A stretch of 64,000 bases of DNA from SCTM01 sp965279655 (lineage in GTDB: Bacteria; Pseudomonadota; Alphaproteobacteria; Rhodospirillales; Rhodospirillaceae): positions 1,612,001 through 1,676,000 of the forward strand of contig OZ257255.1 in assembly GCA_965279655.1 (NCBI GenBank), given 5' to 3'. The notes under the pieces were generated by a model. It had not been told where the DNA came from, did not search any database, and was given only the letters and a program-made list of their open reading frames with translations. Positions 28,427 to 36,093 of the stretch are shown here, piece after piece; within the stretch, counting starts at the first letter, position 1; every line of letters starts with the position of its first letter. The position numbers and the translations under genes were made by a program.

Positions 28427-29485
28427 CTAGAAGGACTCTTCGATCAGGGTCTTCTGCTGGAGCGGGTGGAATCCGCTCAGGCCGATGCCTGCCGAGAAGC
28501 GCTCACCGGCTGTCTCGCCCGGCGCCTTGTCCCCGTTGAAGGTGAACACCGGTTCGCCGCGATAGCTCCATTGGCGGCCATCGGCCGTGTCCACGGGCAC
28601 CCAATTGCCGCGTGGCGCGGCATCGCGCTCCGCCGGGAGCGGCGCCCAGTTCGTCTTGAGGCAGCCGGCGTCGCAGAAGCGGCGCTTGATCTCCTCGAAA
28701 TCCGCGCCCGCGCCGTACAGAGTCATGCCGCGCGCATCGACCAAAATAGCGTTCGATCCGGTGCCGCGCGCCGCGATGCCGGCGGGCGATCCCTGTCCCG
28801 GCTGCAGCACGATGGCATGCCAAGTGCCGTCCATCCCGTCGCCCTTCATGTCGCCGGGCGCGAGGTCGTTGGCGAAACTGTAGACCGGCTTACCGCGATA
28901 GGCCCACTGCTTCCCGCCGTCGTCATTGCGCGCAACCGCGCTCCACTCGCCGACCGTGGCCGCCGCCACGGCGGCCTTCAGCGGCTTCCACACATTGAGG
29001 CACTTGTCGGTGCATTTTCCGTCAGCGGTGTAGAGCGTGAGTCCATCGGTGTTCGCCGCGACCCGGCCGATCACCGTACCTTGAAACACCACCGCGCGCG
29101 GACGGGGCGCGAGATCGACCGCGATGTGCCAGACGTCATCGATCCCCTCGCCCAAGGTCATGCCCGCGCTCGTGTCGCGTGCCGATAGATAGAGCGGCTT
29201 GCCGCGGAACGACCATTGCTTCCGCCCATCGGGGCGCACGGCGATAGTCCACTCATCCACCGGACGCGCGCCCGGCGGCACCAGGAAGGGCGGCCAGTCT
29301 TGCGCGCAGGCGTCGAGGCAAACCGACTCATCGCGGTTCACATCGCGATCGGAGGTGTAGAGGGTCTGCCCGGTCGCGGAGGTAAAGACGGTTCCGATGC
29401 CGGTCTCGCGCGGGACGATATCGGACGGGGTTGCGGCCAGCGCAGGCGCGGCCATGAACCCAAGCAAGGCAAGCAGGGAGCGCAT
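28427..29485 (-). CDS. Secreted protein with three COG4315-type repeats
   Basis: A 352-residue exported protein. The ATG at 29485 gives a signal peptide (MRSLLALLGFMAAPALA|A). The body has three copies of the repeat found in COG4315 lipoproteins. They start at GQTLYTSDRD, GLTLYTADGK and GMTLYGAGAD, and each continues into a Cys pair and a W-x-P segment (CLDACAQDWPPF, CTDKCLNVWKPL, CDAGCLKTNWAPL). Between copies lie W-x-(F/Y)-RGKPLY motifs. The function of this family is unknown. There is no lipobox Cys, so it is soluble in the periplasm or secreted. It converges with the RND permease gene with no gap. Confidence 0.8.
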   Translation of the reverse strand: MRSLLALLGFMAAPALAATPSDIVPRETGIGTVFTSATGQTLYTSDRDVNRDESVCLDACAQDWPPFLVPPGARPVDEWTIAVRPDGRKQWSFRGKPLYLSARDTSAGMTLGEGIDDVWHIAVDLAPRPRAVVFQGTVIGRVAANTDGLTLYTADGKCTDKCLNVWKPLKAAVAAATVGEWSAVARNDDGGKQWAYRGKPVYSFANDLAPGDMKGDGMDGTWHAIVLQPGQGSPAGIAARGTGSNAILVDARGMTLYGAGADFEEIKRRFCDAGCLKTNWAPLPAERDAAPRGNWVPVDTADGRQWSYRGEPVFTFNGDKAPGETAGERFSAGIGLSGFHPLQQKTLIEESF

Positions 29486-29525
29486 GCCACACAAATGCGC
29501 GAACAGGGGTTGCGGTTGCCGCAAT

Positions 29526-31265
29526 TCAGAATGTCCGTTGCAAACTGAGGGAGATGTAATCCCGGTCGGCGAAGGGCTGCCGGTCGGCGTTACCGAGGAA
29601 ACGTGTCATCCCGACGGTTGCCAGCCAGACCGTGCGATAGGCCAGGGAGACACCGACGGTGATGTCGCCGGTCGCTGAATCCTGGGAGGCGTCGACACTC
29701 GAACGGCCGACGATGCCGTGACCGATGCTGATCGGAATGCTCAGATCGAGGCCCGGCAGGACGGAGAAATAGCGCGGCTCGAACAGCACCCGCACGCTCG
29801 CGGCAAAGCGGTCGCGGGCGGGATCGAGCATCCCGGGATTGAGGTCGACACGCAGACGATGGTTGGCCGCGATTTCGGCGGTGAGTTCAGCGGTACGCCA
29901 CAAAGGCGACGGCGACAGCGTCGTCGAAAAGGAGACCTGGGTATGCGCCGTATCGCCACGGGCATACAGCGCTTGAGTCTCCTGCCCCGGCATTGCGATG
30001 AGGGGCATGCTGACCAGCGGCATGCGCCGCCGCCATGACACTTCTCCGGCCAGCGTGCTGTCGCCGACATAGCTCGAGAAGCTCGCGCCGTAGATCTCGA
30101 TGCCGTGCGGATAGACCAGGAAGTAGTTCCCGACATTGCCCTCGGGCAAACCGGCCCCAAACGGATAACCGATCCGGGTCGGCGTACCGGTGCCGCCGAC
30201 GATCCCGGGCGTATAGCCGTAGGCCAGCGCACGTTCGACCGTCGCGGCGGAGGCGGCAGCCGGGGCGGGCGTGGGACGCAAATAGACCTGCGGTTCATGG
30301 GCATGGAAGCGAAGGGCATAGACGCCCCAGTCAATCGCGCCGCCGGTGCCGCGCACGGAAATCCCGAACTGACCGTAGGCGGAGGGCTTACGATCGGCGA
30401 TGCGCGAGAGCCATTGATTGCGCGCGACGTAGAGTCGATACCCACCGGCGTCGAGAAAATCCGCGGAACTGAAATAACTTCCGGCGCCGGGGATACGGGT
30501 CTTGCGCCATTCGAATTGGTAGTAGCCGGCGAGCACGAGATCGGCACGCGGCTGAAGGGTCGCGGAGACCTGCGCGACCGGCATGAACACTTCCTTTGCC
30601 CGCACGGCCGGAACGCTTGCACCCTTGATGCCGTCAATCGACGCTTGCCCGGCGGCGATGCCATTGCCGGCGAAGAACACGCTTTCACCCCAGAGCAGCG
30701 TGTGACGTCCGGCACGGATCGAAAGCGGCGTGCCGCCGATATCGCTGTTGATGTATGCGAAGGCGTTGAGGAGTTCGATCCTGCGACCGTGAAGGTCGCG
30801 CACGTCGGGCTGGAACGGCGACGGCACTGGATAGAACGGGGCCGGCAGCACGCCGGCGCTATCGGTGCCGCCGTTGTAAACAGTGTCGTACCAAACAGCC
30901 GCGCTCGCCTCGAGGCCCACGTTGCGATAAGCGACGCCCAACTCCGACAGGAGATCGAAGCGGTTCGAGATCGGTCCCTTGGCGAAATTCCGATCCCCGT
31001 CATCTCCGTTGGGATCGACGATCAGCGCGCGCTCCCGTTCCGAGAGCCGCCATCCGGCGCTGTATTTCAGCGTGTTGTCCCACCGGATTGTGAGATCGGT
31101 ATCGCGGAAGACTTCCCCTGCCCTGGCGGCAGCCGTGGAGAGAAGCAATCCGCTGCAGACCAGCGCCTGAATCGCCTGCGCCCAACGCTTTACACGGCGG
31201 GCCTTGGTGCGGGATTGCTTCACGTAATCAATCGTCTGGCTCACGGTGGGGCCTGACCGTATCAT
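29526..31265 (-). CDS. DUF1302 family outer-membrane protein
   Basis: A 579-residue protein of the DUF1302 family, predicted as an outer-membrane beta-barrel. A signal region (AIQALVCSGLLLSTAAARA|GE) is followed by the family opening VFRDTDLTIRWDNTLKYSAG. The LSIRAGRHTLLWGESVFF motif and a barrel ending ISLSLQRTF with terminal Phe are present. The long basic pre-signal segment suggests that a GTG at 31223 may be the true start. DUF1302 proteins recur beside DUF1329 proteins, as here, in loci for export or uptake of hydrophobic compounds; the function is not established. Confidence 0.85.
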   Translation of the reverse strand: MIRSGPTVSQTIDYVKQSRTKARRVKRWAQAIQALVCSGLLLSTAAARAGEVFRDTDLTIRWDNTLKYSAGWRLSERERALIVDPNGDDGDRNFAKGPISNRFDLLSELGVAYRNVGLEASAAVWYDTVYNGGTDSAGVLPAPFYPVPSPFQPDVRDLHGRRIELLNAFAYINSDIGGTPLSIRAGRHTLLWGESVFFAGNGIAAGQASIDGIKGASVPAVRAKEVFMPVAQVSATLQPRADLVLAGYYQFEWRKTRIPGAGSYFSSADFLDAGGYRLYVARNQWLSRIADRKPSAYGQFGISVRGTGGAIDWGVYALRFHAHEPQVYLRPTPAPAAASAATVERALAYGYTPGIVGGTGTPTRIGYPFGAGLPEGNVGNYFLVYPHGIEIYGASFSSYVGDSTLAGEVSWRRRMPLVSMPLIAMPGQETQALYARGDTAHTQVSFSTTLSPSPLWRTAELTAEIAANHRLRVDLNPGMLDPARDRFAASVRVLFEPRYFSVLPGLDLSIPISIGHGIVGRSSVDASQDSATGDITVGVSLAYRTVWLATVGMTRFLGNADRQPFADRDYISLSLQRTF

Positions 31266-31314
31266 GGTCCATGCGGGCGGTCATGGTCGCGCGCGTGCCG
31301 GGTGAGGATCGTTC

Positions 31315-32679
31315 GTGCGCCTTTGCATTGTCTTAGCCGTCGTGGCGTTGGTGGCGGTACCCGGACTCGGGTTCCCCTCGGCCGTGGCCGTGACCCCTGC
31401 GGAGGCACAGGCCCTTGGTAAGGAACTGACGCCCGTCGGCGCCGAACGCGCCGGTAATGCGGCCGGCACAATCCCGGCTTGGACCGGCGGTTACACCACC
31501 GCGACCCCTGGTTATCGCCCCGGCGATCCGCGTCCCGATCCCTTCGCCGCCGACAAGCCGTTGTTCAGCATTACCGCCGCGAATGTAAACGCGTACGCGA
31601 CCAACCTGCCGGAAGGCGCGAAGGCCCTGTTCGCGAAGTTTCCCAACTACCGCATGGATATCTATCCGACCCGGCGCTCCGCCGCCGCGCCGCAGACTGT
31701 CTATGACGCGATCGCCAAGAACGCGATCAATGCGCGGCCCGTGACGGAGGGCCTTGCCTATGGCGTCCGGGGCGCCGTGGGCGGCATCCCTTTTCCGATC
31801 CCGAAAAGCGGCATGGAGGTGGTGTGGAACCACCTGCTGGGATATTGGGGCGCGGCGCGTGAGGCGCTGCTGAGCACCTATGTCGTCAGCAAGGCCGGTA
31901 CCGACCTGACCGCCACATACCGAGAGGTCGCGGACTTTCCCTACTACTACCCAGGCGCCACGCCCGAATCCTTCGGGCCCTACTACTACAAGACGCGACA
32001 CGTGGAAGAAGCGCCGGCGGCGAAGTTCGGCGAGGCGTATTTGGCCTGGCAGCCGATCAACACGGCGCGGACCAAATTCGCGGCCTGGCGCTACCTGCCG
32101 GGCGAGCGGCGCGTACGGCGCGGCCCCTCCCTCTCCTACGACACGCCGGATCCGGAAGCGGCGGGCTTCGTGACGTTGGACGAGTACTACATGTTCTTCG
32201 GCGGCCCCGACCGCTACGACTTCAAACTGGTCGGCAAGACCGAGATGTATGTGCCGTACAACAACAATCGGCTGACCACGCTGCCGGTGAAGTCGGTGCT
32301 CGGGCCGCAACACGCCAATCCGGATGCGCTGCGTTTTGAATTGCATCGCGTTTGGGTGGTGGAAGGCACGCTGGCCAAAGGCAAGCAGCACGTGGCGCCG
32401 CGGCGGCGGCTGTACGTCGACGAGGACACCTGGTTCGTGGTGTACAGCGAAAGCTGGGACGACGAAGGCCGCCTGTGGAAGTTCGGTCACGGCAGCATGT
32501 ATGTGGTGCCGGAACTGCCCGCGGTGATCGTCGGCAGTCAATTTGTCTATGATTTGCAGGCCGGCGCTTATGTCTACGGGTTCGCGTTCAATGAAGCGCC
32601 GCTGCACTACAAAGTGACCGCGCCCCATCCCGCCGCAATGCTCAGCCCGGAAGCGTTGGCGACAGACGCGGCGCGTTAG
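31315..32679 (+). CDS. DUF1329 family exported protein
   Basis: A 454-residue periplasmic protein with a signal peptide (MRLCIVLAVVALVAVPGLG...AVA). The family opening is TPAEAQALGKELTPVGAERAGNAAGTIPAW and GGYTTATPGYRPGD, and the conserved end includes RRRLYVDEDTWFVVYSESWDDEGRLWK. The fold is LolA/LolB-like by family knowledge, suggesting lipid or hydrophobic-ligand binding. The start is GTG 31315 with GAGGAT upstream. It is divergent from the DUF1302 gene across 49 bases, so the two promoters must overlap. Confidence 0.9.
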   Translation: MRLCIVLAVVALVAVPGLGFPSAVAVTPAEAQALGKELTPVGAERAGNAAGTIPAWTGGYTTATPGYRPGDPRPDPFAADKPLFSITAANVNAYATNLPEGAKALFAKFPNYRMDIYPTRRSAAAPQTVYDAIAKNAINARPVTEGLAYGVRGAVGGIPFPIPKSGMEVVWNHLLGYWGAAREALLSTYVVSKAGTDLTATYREVADFPYYYPGATPESFGPYYYKTRHVEEAPAAKFGEAYLAWQPINTARTKFAAWRYLPGERRVRRGPSLSYDTPDPEAAGFVTLDEYYMFFGGPDRYDFKLVGKTEMYVPYNNNRLTTLPVKSVLGPQHANPDALRFELHRVWVVEGTLAKGKQHVAPRRRLYVDEDTWFVVYSESWDDEGRLWKFGHGSMYVVPELPAVIVGSQFVYDLQAGAYVYGFAFNEAPLHYKVTAPHPAAMLSPEALATDAAR

Positions 32680-32706
32680 ACCCGTATGATGCGCCACACT
32701 CATGCT

Positions 32707-32812
32707 GTCACCCCGGCGAAGGCCGGGGTCCACCCATCACCGTGCACCAGTCGTCACGTACTGCACTGTTCGTACGCCTTGCGCAGTGGATCCCGGCCTT
32801 CGCCGGGATGAC
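32707..32812. repeat. Inverted pair of REP-like palindromic units
   Basis: Two 27-base units, 32707-32733 and 32786-32812, are inverted copies differing at two positions. Each is itself a hairpin with 7-bp arms CCCCGGC/GCCGGGG (left) around GAAG and a close variant on the right. The pair sits between two converging genes. The unit resembles the GTCATCCCGGCGAAGG-type repeats scattered through many proteobacterial chromosomes. It may act as a bidirectional terminator or mRNA stabiliser; mobility is conceivable. Confidence 0.8.
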
Positions 32813-32844
32813 AACTGGTGGAGCATGCACCGTAGTGCGTCGCC

Positions 32845-33594
32845 CTACGCAGCCAGTCCGTCGTACGCCAGGCTCGCCAAACGCAGCATCTCGCCGGCGG
32901 AGACTTCCGCCAGCATCACCGCGCTCAGGACTTCATCCTGCCAAATGCACACGCGCACCGATCCGCGCTTGAGCATGTCGAAGCGTTCGCCGCTGGTGGT
33001 GTGGCGCAGGTAGACGGTGAACATGCGCGCTTGCGCATCGCGATAGTCGACCCGCACCGCATTGCCGCCGGGCACGCCCGCATAGACGCGGACCGTGGTC
33101 AGTTCGAATCCCAGCTTCGCCATGTCGGGAGTCTTGATCTGCAAACCCAGCGCGGTCTTGAGCATGCGATCCGCATTCTCACGCCGCTCCGGCGCTCCGG
33201 CCGCGCCGGCGATCGCGTCGCCCCGCGCCGAGATCGCCTCCGCGATGATGGCGTCGTCGGCGTCGTTGCGCAGACGTGAGTACGTGGACCATCCCGCGAA
33301 TGCGACCGCCGCGCTGGCGGCAGCGGCAAACATCGCGCGGCGCGCCATCACCGGCCGGCCACCGGACCGCCGGGCGTCGATCATCCCCTGCCAATGGGCC
33401 GGTATCGGCTGGTCGATCAGCGGCCCGTAGGCCTGGGTCAGCAGTGCCTTGTCCGAACGGAACGCCGCCACCCGCGCCTGCAATTCAGGCCGGTACTGGA
33501 TCAGCACCGCCACGTCGGCGGCGCGCAAAGGATCGAGCTCGCCGTCGATATAGGCGTGCAGTTCCTCGTCGGTGATGAAAGGTCGCTCAGTCAT
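32845..33594 (-). CDS. Anti-sigma factor (transmembrane)
   Basis: A 249-residue protein. The N-terminal cytoplasmic region ITDEELHAYIDGELDPLRAADV is typical of ECF anti-sigma domains (first about 60 residues). It is followed by a single membrane segment (AMFAAAASAAVAFAGWSTY, about residues 86-104) and a 140-residue periplasmic domain with AGVPGGNAVRVDYRD and a Cys (VRVCIWQDE). The zinc-binding HxxxCxxC motif is absent. It overlaps the sigma gene by 8 bases, so the two are translationally coupled. The periplasmic part probably senses an envelope signal. Confidence 0.85.
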   Translation of the reverse strand: MTERPFITDEELHAYIDGELDPLRAADVAVLIQYRPELQARVAAFRSDKALLTQAYGPLIDQPIPAHWQGMIDARRSGGRPVMARRAMFAAAASAAVAFAGWSTYSRLRNDADDAIIAEAISARGDAIAGAAGAPERRENADRMLKTALGLQIKTPDMAKLGFELTTVRVYAGVPGGNAVRVDYRDAQARMFTVYLRHTTSGERFDMLKRGSVRVCIWQDEVLSAVMLAEVSAGEMLRLASLAYDGLAA

Positions 33595-34150
33595 GATCGT
33601 TCAGTCGGGGCTCGCGAACATACTTCGGGTCGTCCGTTTTAGACGTCGGCTGCGGGTTCTTTTCTTCCATCGCTTCGCGAAGTTTCTCTCGGCCCCGGGC
33701 CAAGCGGGACATGACCGTCCCGATGGGAATGTCCAATTCCTCGGCCACTTCCCGGTAGTTAAGGCCTTCCAAGCCCACCAGGAGCAGCACCTGCCGATGC
33801 TCGAAGCTCAGCCGCCCCATGGCCCGGTCGAAGTCGATCAGGAGGCCGGTGTCGCGGGCGGGGATCGCGAGGGTGGCGGTGACGTCGGTGAGATCGACCC
33901 TCACGCCCTGCCGTCGGCGACGGCGCAATTCATCAACGTGGAGGTTGTGCAGAATGGTCCGCAGCCAACCGCCAATTCTTTGGATATCCTCAAGCTTATC
34001 GGCCTGTCGTAGGGCACGTTCGATGCAATCCTGAACCAAATCGTCCGCGGCCGCGCCTTCGCGTACCAACGCGAGGGCATAGCGCCGCAAGGCCGGCACC
34101 TGGGCCGCCAAGGCGACAGCAAACGGATCGTGTAGGCTCGCAGTCGTCAC
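33587..34150 (-). CDS. ECF-type RNA polymerase sigma factor
   Basis: A 187-residue sigma-70 factor of the extracytoplasmic-function class. Region 2 contains DDLVQDCIERAL and the DNA-melting helix GGWLRTILHNLHVDELRRRRR. Region 4 contains LSFEHRQVLLLVGLEGLNYREVAE and the recognition helix IPIGTVMSRLARGREKLR. The start is GTG 34150 with AGGAAA upstream. An ECF-type promoter on the same strand at 34277-34305 implies autoregulation, and an identical divergent promoter faces the secreted-protein gene at 34575. The anti-sigma gene follows. Confidence 0.92.
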   Translation of the reverse strand: MTTASLHDPFAVALAAQVPALRRYALALVREGAAADDLVQDCIERALRQADKLEDIQRIGGWLRTILHNLHVDELRRRRRQGVRVDLTDVTATLAIPARDTGLLIDFDRAMGRLSFEHRQVLLLVGLEGLNYREVAEELDIPIGTVMSRLARGREKLREAMEEKNPQPTSKTDDPKYVREPRLNDHD

Positions 34151-34276
34151 ACACGTTTCCTGATCGACAGGCCCTGGCTCCCCTCACGGAACGCCAGAAC
34201 ACCCCCGGCCACAAGGACCAGCCTGCCGAATATCGCTCGGAACGGTTGCAACTCAATATGCCGCCCGGCCGTACAT
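34151..34276 (-). other. Leader of the sigma-factor operon
   Basis: About 120 bases between the predicted start of transcription (near 34270) and the GTG at 34150. Apart from the ribosome-binding site I see no gene or strong structure in it. Confidence 0.4.
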
Positions 34277-34305
34277 TAAGACGGTGGGATGAAGCTCTTT
34301 ATTCC
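34277..34305 (-). promoter_or_regulatory. ECF-type promoter of the sigma/anti-sigma operon
   Basis: Read on the minus strand, GGAATAA (34305-34299), exactly 15 bases, then CGTCTTA (34283-34277). It matches the ECF promoter pattern GGAA...CGTC and is identical in both elements and spacing to the divergent promoter at 34328. The likely start is near 34270, about 120 bases before the sigma gene. Confidence 0.75.
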
Positions 34306-34327
34306 TGAAACCCTTAGTTATTTTCTC

Positions 34328-34356
34328 GGAATAAACCCAGCGGCGCTATCGTCTTA
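34328..34356 (+). promoter_or_regulatory. ECF-type promoter of the secreted-protein gene
   Basis: GGAATAA (34328-34334), 15 bases, CGTCTTA (34350-34356) on the plus strand. It shares both elements and the exact spacing with the sigma-operon promoter 22 bases away on the other strand. This makes the secreted protein a predicted direct target of the adjacent sigma factor. Confidence 0.75.
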
Positions 34357-34574
34357 GCTGTGGTTATGCCACGTACGTGGGACGGAGCCTGGGTGGGTGG
34401 TCCTTCGACACAGAGACCCCACCCGGCGGATGCCCCCATAGGGCGTACCCCGCGGCGCCAACGTGCGTGGTTTGCTAGCCGACGTCCGGTGCGTCGGTTT
34501 GTCACAAAGCGGCGGCACGCCGGGTGCCGCAGAGACGGGCCGAATGGCCCCATCTCTCCCAATGGGAGGCAGAA
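34357..34574 (+). ncRNA. Structured 5' leader of the secreted-protein gene
   Basis: About 210 untranslated bases contain a series of dyads. The palindrome CCACGTACGTGG is at 34369-34380. GGGTGGGTGGTC (34391-34402) pairs with GACCCCACCC (34415-34424) with a bulge. Perfect GCGGCAC/GTGCCGC arms lie at 34512-34518 and 34524-34530. AGAGA-C-GGGCC pairs with GGCCC-CA-TCTCT (34531-34557) just before GGGAGGC (34564-34570). No known riboswitch is recognised. It may stabilise the mRNA or regulate translation. The short minus-strand reading frame across it has no protein character. Confidence 0.45.
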
Positions 34575-35438
34575 ATGCGTTCTTCGATTCGTGTGATCGC
34601 CGCGGCCGTGATGGCCGTCGGCCTTGGCCTGACGCCGGCTTCCGCCGCCGTGAACGGGACGCAGTGGGCGGTGATCGCGCCTGTGTTCACGGGCACCACG
34701 CTTTCCTACATCCGCCTCTTCAACGGCAGCCTAACCGGCGCCTCTACATTCACGGTGATGGTCGTCTCCTCCAGTGGGCAGACCTGGAGCGCGAACGTCA
34801 GCATTCCGAAGAGCGCCTCCGTGCAATACGCGCTGACCGCCGCCGGCGGCGTGCCGAATATCGCCGCCCTGACCGGCGCGGACATCAGCGGCACCAATAC
34901 GTTCGCGGTGTACGTCTCGAATTCTGACGCGACGGCGGGCTACCAACACGTGACCTTCAACTCCGGCAACGACTTCTTCGAGAACGTGAGCCTGTGCCGC
35001 TACACGCTGGCTGACGCGATCGCCACGAACAACAATTCCTACGTCCTGCTGAACCTCCACAATGCCAACACGACCTTCACCAAGTGGCCAAGCTCGATCG
35101 TCTTGCACAACTATTGGAACGCGGCGGTGACCTATCGGTTGACGGTGGTGGACGCCAACAGCGGCGCAACGCTAGGCCAGATGACACAAAATATCGGCGC
35201 CAATGCTTCGGCCACGCTCTCGATGCAATCTGTGGCGAGCACGCTTGGCCTCGCCGCCTCGGTCAACCACGTGAATGTGTTCGTCAACGACCCGACCGGC
35301 GCGGCGCCCTACGTTTCCGTCGGCCACATGGTGACGAACGCGTCGCTGAACAGCAGCTTCAACCTGACGCCCGCCTGCGCCGTACAGGCGCCAGCGAACT
35401 CAAACGCGGGCGGCGGCGGCGGTTTCGTCGGCTACTAA
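34575..35438 (+). CDS. Secreted tandem-module beta-rich protein, ECF target
   Basis: A 287-residue exported protein of no family I recognise. The start at ATG 34575 follows GGGAGGC and gives a signal peptide (VIAAAVMAVGLGLTPASA|A). The mature protein is rich in Ser, Thr, Asn and Ala, with short hydrophobic strands. Residues about 42-141 and 173-268 look like two copies of one module. SYIRLFNGSLTGASTFTVMV parallels SSIVLHNYWNAAVTYRLTVV, and each module ends in a Cys (ENVSLC141, LTPAC268). A Gly-rich tail (NAGGGGGFVGY) follows. It is probably a surface or periplasmic beta-sandwich protein induced by the adjacent sigma factor. Confidence 0.75.
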   Translation: MRSSIRVIAAAVMAVGLGLTPASAAVNGTQWAVIAPVFTGTTLSYIRLFNGSLTGASTFTVMVVSSSGQTWSANVSIPKSASVQYALTAAGGVPNIAALTGADISGTNTFAVYVSNSDATAGYQHVTFNSGNDFFENVSLCRYTLADAIATNNNSYVLLNLHNANTTFTKWPSSIVLHNYWNAAVTYRLTVVDANSGATLGQMTQNIGANASATLSMQSVASTLGLAASVNHVNVFVNDPTGAAPYVSVGHMVTNASLNSSFNLTPACAVQAPANSNAGGGGGFVGY

Positions 35439-35980
35439 CCAGCAGCTCCGAACGGCCACATCCGCGCCAGGATCCGGTCCTTCAACACGAACCGGTGGTA
35501 AAGGGCCGCGCCGACGTGGGCCAACACCAAGGCATAGAGCACGTATTGTCCGTAGCGATGCGCCTGCTCCATGTTGAGGGAAATGGTGCGGTCGAGCGGC
35601 CCCAGGCGCGGCACCTCGAACAAGCCGAAAAACGTGGTCTCACGGCCGCGCGCGGCGACCGAGAGGTAGCCGGTGATCGGCATTCCGAACACAAGCGCAT
35701 AAAGGGACGCGTGGGTGATCCAGGCCGCCGCGCGCATCGCGAAGGACATTTCCAGGGGCAGCGGTGGTGCGGGGTGCGTCATTCGCCAGGTCAGGCGGAA
35801 TACTGTCACGGCGAAGATCGTCAATCCCACGGACTTATGGATCGTAAGCACCATGTCCTTGGTGGCCCCGCGATCGAGGTCTTCCACGATCCAGGCCAGG
35901 ACAACGGCGCAGACGATGACCACGGCGACAAACCAATGCAGGGCCATTGCGACCGGGCCGAATCGTTGTTCAGTGTTCAT
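35435..35980 (-). CDS. Cytochrome b561 (inner-membrane di-haem)
   Basis: A 181-residue four-helix membrane protein of the bacterial cytochrome b561 family. Candidate haem-ligand His are H15 (ALHWFV), H48 (TIHKSVG), H90 (WITHASLY), H141 and H155 (LAHVGAALYH). It would carry electrons between quinones and periplasmic partners. It is divergent from the haem-protein/decahaem operon starting at 36094 and could be its inner-membrane entry or exit point; this is inference. Its stop overlaps that of the secreted-protein gene by four bases. Confidence 0.88.
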   Translation of the reverse strand: MNTEQRFGPVAMALHWFVAVVIVCAVVLAWIVEDLDRGATKDMVLTIHKSVGLTIFAVTVFRLTWRMTHPAPPLPLEMSFAMRAAAWITHASLYALVFGMPITGYLSVAARGRETTFFGLFEVPRLGPLDRTISLNMEQAHRYGQYVLYALVLAHVGAALYHRFVLKDRILARMWPFGAAG

Positions 35981-36093
35981 GCTTCATCTCTTTCACAATC
36001 GCGTGCCGCTGTTCAATTCAAATCCGGGGGCCATTTCCGGCCTAAATCGCTTATGATCGATACTGCATCGGCGAGATGCATGAGGGGGACGTT

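Noticed and set aside
34314..34562. 82-codon minus-strand frame in the ECF leader
   Set aside because: It overlaps the promoter and leader hairpins, has no ribosome-binding site and no protein-like pattern.
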